Positions 6,529 to 10,865 of a DNA stretch of 10,865 bases are shown piece by piece. Every line of letters begins with the position of its first letter. Position 1 is the first letter of the stretch. The DNA is from Armatimonadota bacterium (GTDB lineage Bacteria; Armatimonadota; Zipacnadia; Zipacnadales; UBA11051): NCBI GenBank assembly GCA_003542955.1, contig DPJP01000372.1, forward strand, positions 1 to 10,865, read 5' to 3'. A program made the translations under genes and the position numbers. The notes under the pieces are model-generated. The model worked only from the letters and a program-made list of their open reading frames with translations, was not told the DNA's origin and ran no database searches.

Positions 6529-9324
6529 CTACTGGTCCTGCTTGCGCTGCTTCTTGAGACGGCGGGCCCTGGCGGCCAGCGTATCGCCCTGCTCAATCGG
6601 CTCCCGCCGGGGCGGTGGCATGGCGTCGCTATCGGCGGACGCCTGCTCGCTCTGCACCTCGGGCCGACCGCTGAACGCGATCGGCGGCAGGCTCCGGCTC
6701 GTGCGCAACGGCTCCGGCCCCTTCGCCCTGGGCGCGAAGGCATCCAGCCTGTCGGTTGGCAGACGTTTTGCCAGCCGCCTGCGGAGGTCCTTCTCCAGAT
6801 TGCCGCGTCGTTCCTTGCGGGTGGCGACATCGGGCTGCGCCAACTGCTCCTCGGCCTCGCGGGAGGGGTACTCCGTGCGCGGCAGCGGGTCGATGGGGTG
6901 GAAGTGGCTCGGCTCGCGCATCCGCTCGAGGCGTCGGCGCATCGAGCGCTCGAGCCGCCCGCGCATCGCATCCTCGGAATCGGTCATCGAGCCGACGTCG
7001 GGATTGCTCAGGTTGCTCATGTCATCGAGGTAGCCCTCGAGGATCATCAGCGCGGATTTCTTCGAGGGAACCGAGGCCTCGCCGCGCTCGACATTCCACG
7101 TCGAGTAGCCGCGCAACGGCTTGCCGACACAGCACGGGCAGCCCTCCGCGCACTCGCAGGAGCGGACGTTCTCATAGACGGCAGGCAGAATCCCGTGCAG
7201 CAGGTCATAGGCCTTCTCGGTGAAGCCCAGCCCCAGCGGGTAGCGCTCATAGATGAAGATCGCGTTCCACTCCGAGTTGGCGCTGCCGATCGAGTGGGAG
7301 AAATCGAGCGTATCGCAGGTCATGAAGGTCGGCAGCAGCATGCGGGTGGCATAGCCGACGCCACGCAGGCCGCTGTGGGCGTCGAGACCGGCGGTGCGCA
7401 CCATGTGCATCAGAGGCTCGGGCGGCACCATCCACAGCGCCATCGTCTCGAGCTGCATCGTCGGCAGGTCAAGCCCCTGGATGTCGATGGCATCGAGCGA
7501 GTAGAAGTGGACGCGCTCGAAGCCCCAGTTGCGGAAGTAGGCCGTTACCTCGCCCCAGTAGGCCCTGCCGGCGCCGAACGGCTTCTCACGCAGGCGGTGG
7601 TCGACGTGATGGACGTCGGTGCCGCCGAGCGGCTGCGTGTAGTAATCGACCTCGATGCGCTCGACGCGGGCGATGTTGCGCTGCAGGTCAAGCTCCCGGA
7701 CGATGTAGGTATCGCCCTGGTGCATGTAGATCGCGTGCGGGTGCAGGATCGGCGGGGCGTCGAACTTGTTGACCTCCCCGAGGATGGCGCCGGTAGCGAT
7801 GTCCTCGATGACCACATTGTAGTCGGCGTAGTCGCGCAGCGATATCTCGTGCTGGGGCGTCTCGGTGGAGGCGTGGTACCAGGTGCCGCCGATGCGGCGG
7901 ACCTTCTGGTTCTCCTGGAGTATGTCCAGAGCCAGGGGAGCGTGCCGGCCGAAGATATGCGAGTCTTCCTCGGGCAGGGGCAGCTCATGGACCGCGCAGC
8001 GCAGGTGGCCGGTGATGACGTAGGGGTTGTGCTCGTCGATGACGGCGCGCTCGATCGGTCGGCCGAACAGATACTCCGGGTTGGTCATCACGTACTGGTT
8101 GATGGCCGTATCGAGCCCGACGAGGATGATCAGGCTCTCGCGCTCACCACGTCCCGCGCGCCCCGACTGCTGGAAGAACGATGCCAACGTGCCGGGATAG
8201 CCGACGAGGATGCACGCATCCAGCCCGCCCACATCAATCCCCAGCTCCAGCGCGCGGGTGGTGCTGACCCCGAGCAGCTCGCCTGCGAAGAGTCGGCGCT
8301 CGATCTCGCGCCGCTCCTGGGGCAGGTACCCCCCGCGGTAGGGCGTCACCCTCCCGGTCAGCTCCGGCGCCTCCTGCTGCAGCTTCTCACACACGTACCG
8401 GTAGATCATCTCCGCGGTCATCTTGGCCTTCGAGAAGGTGATCGTCGGCATCCCCAGGCGGATCAGCCGCGCCATGAGTTCGTGTGCCTCGACGTTGGCG
8501 CTGCGGCGCGAGCGGTAGATGGTTCCGCGCTGCCTGGGAGGATTCCAAAGCACGTATGTGCGCTTTCCGCGCGGGCTGCCGTCGTCGTCAATAATGCGCA
8601 TCGGGCGGCCGGTGAGCCCCGCCCCCAACTCGCCCGGGTTGGCGATGGTCGCCGAGCAGGCGATGACCCGCGGCGAGGAGCCATAGTGCTCGCAGACGCG
8701 GAAGAACCGTTGCATCAGATTGGCCATGTTCGAGCCGAAGATGCCGCTGTAGACGTGGAGTTCATCAATCACGAGTATCTTCAGGTTGGCGAGGAAGTCG
8801 GCCCAGCGGCCATGCTGGGGCATCACCGAGGCGTGCAGCATGTCCGGGTTGGTGAAGATGACGCGGCCCTCGTCACGCAGCTTGCGGCGGGTCTCCGCCG
8901 GTGTGTCACCATCGTGGACGCCGCAGAGGACGTCTTCCATTCCGGCCATTCGCAGGCCCTCGGAGAAGCCCTTGAACTGGTCCTGGGTGAGCGCCTTGGT
9001 GGGGAAGAGCAGCAGTGCGGTGGCGGTCGGGTCGGCGGCGAGGGCCTCCAGTATCGGGATGATGTAGCACAGCGACTTGCCGGAGGCGGTGCCGGTGGCG
9101 ATGACGATATCATCCCCGGCCCTGAAAGCATCGAGCGCCTGGGCCTGGTGGGAGTAGAGGCGCTCTATGCCCCGGCAACTAAGCATCCGGGCGGCGGGCT
9201 CACGGAGGGGCTCTGCGGGGTCGGCATACCGAGCCTCACGCGCGGCGACCTCACGGGTGTAGACGATCTGCCCGCGGTAGTCGGGCGATGACCGGATCTG
9301 CTGAAGGAGGTCAGATATCCGCAT
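6529..9324 (-). CDS. mrfA: MrfA/YprA-like DEAD/DEAH helicase with extra basic tail (copy 1)
   Basis: The protein has 931 residues, about 150 longer than its neighbour and typical MrfA. Motifs in order: YSHQ (57-60), Walker A TGTASGKS (77-84), FPTKALTQDQ (107-116), DELH (187-190), SAT (224-226), STTRALELGID (354-364) and QSGRAGRG (386-393). The DUF1998/zinc-binding region carries TCD (669-671) and Cys723, 725, 729 and 732 in CECAEGCPCC. Residues from about 772 to the end form an Arg/Pro-rich, low-complexity tail ending in RARRLKKQRKQDQ; it is likely disordered and could bind DNA or a partner. By family knowledge this is the helicase partner of the MrfB exonuclease, unwinding DNA around mitomycin-type damage. 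Its ATG is only 10 bases past the exonuclease stop, and the likely ribosome binding site (GGGGAGGTGA) overlaps that stop, so the two are probably translationally coupled. Confidence 0.9.
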   Translation of the reverse strand: MRISDLLQQIRSSPDYRGQIVYTREVAAREARYADPAEPLREPAARMLSCRGIERLYSHQAQALDAFRAGDDIVIATGTASGKSLCYIIPILEALAADPTATALLLFPTKALTQDQFKGFSEGLRMAGMEDVLCGVHDGDTPAETRRKLRDEGRVIFTNPDMLHASVMPQHGRWADFLANLKILVIDELHVYSGIFGSNMANLMQRFFRVCEHYGSSPRVIACSATIANPGELGAGLTGRPMRIIDDDGSPRGKRTYVLWNPPRQRGTIYRSRRSANVEAHELMARLIRLGMPTITFSKAKMTAEMIYRYVCEKLQQEAPELTGRVTPYRGGYLPQERREIERRLFAGELLGVSTTRALELGIDVGGLDACILVGYPGTLASFFQQSGRAGRGERESLIILVGLDTAINQYVMTNPEYLFGRPIERAVIDEHNPYVITGHLRCAVHELPLPEEDSHIFGRHAPLALDILQENQKVRRIGGTWYHASTETPQHEISLRDYADYNVVIEDIATGAILGEVNKFDAPPILHPHAIYMHQGDTYIVRELDLQRNIARVERIEVDYYTQPLGGTDVHHVDHRLREKPFGAGRAYWGEVTAYFRNWGFERVHFYSLDAIDIQGLDLPTMQLETMALWMVPPEPLMHMVRTAGLDAHSGLRGVGYATRMLLPTFMTCDTLDFSHSIGSANSEWNAIFIYERYPLGLGFTEKAYDLLHGILPAVYENVRSCECAEGCPCCVGKPLRGYSTWNVERGEASVPSKKSALMILEGYLDDMSNLSNPDVGSMTDSEDAMRGRLERSMRRRLERMREPSHFHPIDPLPRTEYPSREAEEQLAQPDVATRKERRGNLEKDLRRRLAKRLPTDRLDAFAPRAKGPEPLRTSRSLPPIAFSGRPEVQSEQASADSDAMPPPRREPIEQGDTLAARARRLKKQRKQDQ

Positions 9325-9334
9325 TGCCGGCCGT

Positions 9335-10219
9335 TCACCTCCCCGGCAGGCGGAGGAGGATTTCGGCCATGGTGATCAGGTCGGGCACGTTGTGCTCGAG
9401 TATCTGTATGATGCGGCGGGCATCGCCCGTGCGCACGAATTCGTGATAGGCCTCCGGGATGAATCGCCCCGGGAGGTCGTCATGGCGCTGCCTGCCGAGG
9501 ATGTGGGTCTCGATCGTCTGCAGCCTGCAGTTGGGCAGGCGGTTGCTCCACGCGCGCCTGGCCTCGATCAGCAGGTCGCAGTGTGGGAGCCTGACGTCGA
9601 GCGGAGCGCCGGTCGCGGCGGCGCGGGTGCGCACATACGGCAGGTCGAAGCTCCTGCCGTTGAATGACACCATCAGGTGCTTCTGCCGCGCCTGCTCGTG
9701 AAACAGCGCAATGACCGCACGCTCCTCCGAGTAATCGCGGGCCAGGTACTGGTGGACCACAAAGTCGCCGTCCTCCCACACCATCGTGCCAATCAGAAAC
9801 AGCGGCGTGGCGTCCAGGCCTGTGGTCTCCAGGTCCATGAAGATGATGTTTTCGACAGGGACCTGACCTCCGGCGGTCGCGGAGAGCATGCGGGCCACCG
9901 GCGCATCGGGTCGCGCCAACTCGGATGCGAAGGCGTCGCTGACGTGCTCGAAGCCGCTCAGGGAGCTGATCGGGGTCTTGATGAGGTAGCCCGTCCCGAG
10001 CGGGCCGGCCACCTCGACGCCGTTGACGGCGCTCTCGAGCCTCACCGCGGGGCCCGTGAGTGGCGTCAGGTCGGGCTCGGCGGGCGTTGCGGCGCGTGCC
10101 GCCTGCTGAGAGCGCGGGCGCGACATCGGCGGCGAGGGAGCATCAAGCGTGCGCCGAATGTGCGACTGCGCGCCGACCGGGCGCGGCCGGGAGTGCTGCT
10201 TGCGGAGCTTCCGGCGCAA
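9335..10219 (-). CDS. mrfB: MrfB/YprB-like DEDDh exonuclease
   Basis: The protein has 294 residues if started at the TTG at 10219. A disordered Arg/Pro-rich N-terminus (1 to about 55) precedes an RNase H-like exonuclease domain. IFMDLETTGLD supplies Asp129 and Glu131, SFNGRSFDLPYVRTR supplies Asp192, and HNVPD supplies His276 and Asp280. The set and spacing match DEDDh exonucleases of the YprB/MrfB group. In Bacillus subtilis MrfB acts with the helicase MrfA to remove mitomycin C adducts; two MrfA-like helicases follow directly here, which strongly supports the call. It is the first gene of the operon and lies below a strong promoter with a LexA-like box. The start is uncertain. TTG 10219 has no ribosome binding site, the frame is open back to 10337, and no ATG, GTG or other TTG lies in that stretch. 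An ATT at 10294 with GAGG 8 bases upstream is the only alternative I found. The function is confident and the start is not. Confidence 0.88.
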   Translation of the reverse strand: MRRKLRKQHSRPRPVGAQSHIRRTLDAPSPPMSRPRSQQAARAATPAEPDLTPLTGPAVRLESAVNGVEVAGPLGTGYLIKTPISSLSGFEHVSDAFASELARPDAPVARMLSATAGGQVPVENIIFMDLETTGLDATPLFLIGTMVWEDGDFVVHQYLARDYSEERAVIALFHEQARQKHLMVSFNGRSFDLPYVRTRAAATGAPLDVRLPHCDLLIEARRAWSNRLPNCRLQTIETHILGRQRHDDLPGRFIPEAYHEFVRTGDARRIIQILEHNVPDLITMAEILLRLPGR

Positions 10220-10291
10220 CTCGGCGATATCGGGCGTGCGGCCGGCGTCGGGCTTCTGCGGGGTGTCAGTGTTGTCGTCGTGCTCGTGCGG

Positions 10292-10306
10292 AATAGTGAC
10301 CGCCTC
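10292..10306 (-). promoter_or_regulatory. Possible rare ATT start and ribosome binding site for the exonuclease
   Basis: The minus strand reads GAGG at 10306-10303, eight bases, then ATT at 10294-10292, in frame with the exonuclease. The 25 codons between it and the TTG at 10219 read as a plausible protein N-terminus (Pro-His-Glu-His-Asp-Asp start, ending TPDIAELRRKLRKQ across the TTG). ATT starts are known but rare (infC is the classic case), so this is a hypothesis. Confidence 0.3.
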
Positions 10307-10332
10307 TTGCCTGTGGTTTCCTCCCCCGCGGC

Positions 10333-10361
10333 ATTATAGTCGGATGCGAACGGGTGTTCAA
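10333..10361 (-). promoter_or_regulatory. Sigma-70-type promoter of the repair operon
   Basis: On the minus strand TTGAAC (10361-10356) is followed by a 17-base spacer and a perfect TATAAT (10338-10333). This is a near-ideal housekeeping promoter in GC-rich DNA. Transcription should begin near 10326, giving a leader of about 30 bases to the ATT or about 107 to the TTG start of the exonuclease. No other promoter-like sequence was seen in the short gaps of the five downstream genes. Confidence 0.75.
10347..10360. promoter_or_regulatory. LexA (SOS)-type operator overlapping the -35 box
   Basis: The plus strand reads CGAACGGGTGTTCA. It matches the Firmicutes/Actinobacteria LexA consensus CGAAC-N4-GTTCG in both GAAC/GTTC half-sites, with one mismatch at the last base. 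It covers most of the -35 element and part of the spacer, where repressor binding would block RNA polymerase. The operon encodes DNA repair enzymes, so the placement makes sense. No lexA gene is in view, and the lineage's LexA specificity is unknown. Confidence 0.6.
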
Positions 10362-10386
10362 GCAAAAAGGGTCAGACGCGCTTGAT

Positions 10387-10570
10387 GCTGCTGCCTGGGC
10401 GCGGGCTCGGTCACAGCCCTGCGTGCTCGATAGGCCGTACATCAGAGGAGGCACGGGCCTTCCGGCCCGCGGTGTCATAGTGATTATGGTCTGTTAACGC
10501 GCGGTCTCAAAAGCCCGCGACTCCTCTGATCCTGTGTTGTTGCTTCCCCCGGAGACGCTGCTGCCTGGGC
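10387..10570. repeat. Nested repeat and hairpin element between MacB and the repair operon
   Basis: GCTGCTGCCTGGGC occurs at 10387-10400 and again at 10557-10570 in the same orientation. Between these copies, ATCAGAGGAG (10441-10450) and CTCCTCTGAT (10521-10530) are perfect 10-base inverted repeats 70 bases apart. Inside them CGGGCC (10454-10459) and GGCCCG (10464-10469) form a tight hairpin with a TTCC loop on the plus strand or a GGAA (GNRA) loop on the minus strand. A weaker CGCGG/CCGCG hairpin lies near 10499-10519. Read as minus-strand RNA it folds as a closing stem with two branches. It could be a small structured RNA, a MITE-like or REP-like palindromic element, or a processing or termination site after MacB. 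No target duplication directly flanks the inverted repeats, and no T tract follows. Confidence 0.45.
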
Positions 10571-10574
10571 TCGT

Positions 10575-10865
10575 TCAGTCGGCTCTCAGTGCGGTGATCG
10601 GGTCCATATCCGCGCCGCGCTTGGCCGGCCACAGGCCGAAGACGATCCCGACACAGGCCGAGAAGATGAAGGCGTAGACGATTGAGCTGGGCGAGACGAT
10701 TGCCGTCCAGCCGGCCTTTGTAGAGACGATATGGGATGCTCCCACGCCGACACCGATGCCGATGGCGCCGCCGATGACGCTGAGCACCACCGCCTCGATG
10801 AGGAACTGCCAGAGGATGTCTCGCTTGCGGGCTCCTACCGCTTTGCGGATGCCGATCTCGCGCGT
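10575..10865 (-). CDS. MacB-type ABC transporter permease, C-terminal part (cut by window edge)
   Basis: Only the last 96 residues are present; the gene continues past 10865. They begin TREIGIRKAVGARKRDILWQ, the conserved segment of MacB/FtsX-type permeases after the large extracytoplasmic domain. Two hydrophobic membrane segments follow (about 26-45 and 58-77 of the fragment). The ending GLWPAKRGADMDPITALRAD is the classic C-terminus of the family (consensus around P-A-x-x-A-x-x-x-P-I-x-A-L-R). Such permeases sit in the inner membrane and, with a separate or fused MacB-like ATPase and often a MacA-like adaptor, export peptides, lipoproteins or drugs by a mechanotransmission mechanism. The substrate cannot be told from this fragment. 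The gene ends over 200 bases upstream of the repair operon promoter, so it is probably a separate transcription unit. Confidence 0.9.
   Translation of the reverse strand, partial: TREIGIRKAVGARKRDILWQFLIEAVVLSVIGGAIGIGVGVGASHIVSTKAGWTAIVSPSSIVYAFIFSACVGIVFGLWPAKRGADMDPITALRAD

Noticed and set aside
6505..9291. 928-residue plus-strand open frame
   Set aside because: It lies antisense to the first helicase, whose motifs are unmistakable. The frame stays open because of GC-rich codon bias, and its translation shows no domain.
10364..10368. Minus-strand TTTTT as the end of an intrinsic terminator for the MacB gene
   Set aside because: No stable GC-rich stem lies immediately upstream of the T run on the minus strand. 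The run also sits directly against the repair operon promoter.
1..10865. CRISPR arrays, tRNA or rRNA genes, transposases and phage genes
   Set aside because: I saw no regularly spaced repeats, cloverleaf-like sequences, rRNA segments or recombinase motifs on either strand.

Overview
The window is a high-GC bacterial segment with tightly packed genes, mostly on the minus strand. Codon use and gene style are uniform across it. It carries no rRNA or tRNA to place the organism. The gene set is MrfA/MrfB repair genes, uroporphyrinogen-decarboxylase-like (URO-D) paralogues, a Flp-type pilin and a Gram-positive-style LexA box. This fits an environmental Terrabacteria-type lineage such as Armatimonadota or Chloroflexota, but that placement is a weak inference.

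Layout. Positions 1-387 hold nothing I can call. A URO-D-superfamily gene (388-1467, +) has a likely zinc site of the corrinoid methyltransferase type. It converges on two very small minus-strand genes: a 29-residue Cys/Lys peptide (1555-1644) and a 54-residue Flp/type IVb prepilin (1850-2014).

The rest of the window, from 10361 down to 2192, reads as one minus-strand operon of five genes with gaps of 10, 27, 14 and 21 bases. In transcription order these are: an MrfB/YprB-like DEDDh exonuclease, two tandem divergent MrfA/YprA-like DEAD/DEAH helicases (931 and 779 residues), a short-chain dehydrogenase/reductase, and a second URO-D-like protein that seems to have lost the zinc ligands. A near-consensus sigma-70 promoter (TTGAAC, 17 bases, TATAAT) sits just upstream. 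A CGAAC-N4-GTTCA palindrome overlaps its -35 box and has the form of the Firmicutes/Actinobacteria LexA operator.

The most notable reading is therefore a possibly SOS-controlled mitomycin-repair-like cassette with a duplicated helicase, in an operon that also carries two metabolic genes. In Bacillus subtilis the helicase and exonuclease form a two-gene excision repair system for mitomycin C damage. Here a second helicase and an apparent LexA site are added.

Upstream of the operon, 10387-10570 holds a nested repeat structure: 14-base direct repeats around 10-base inverted repeats that enclose hairpins. Beyond it is the C-terminal end of a MacB-type ABC transporter permease, cut by the window edge.
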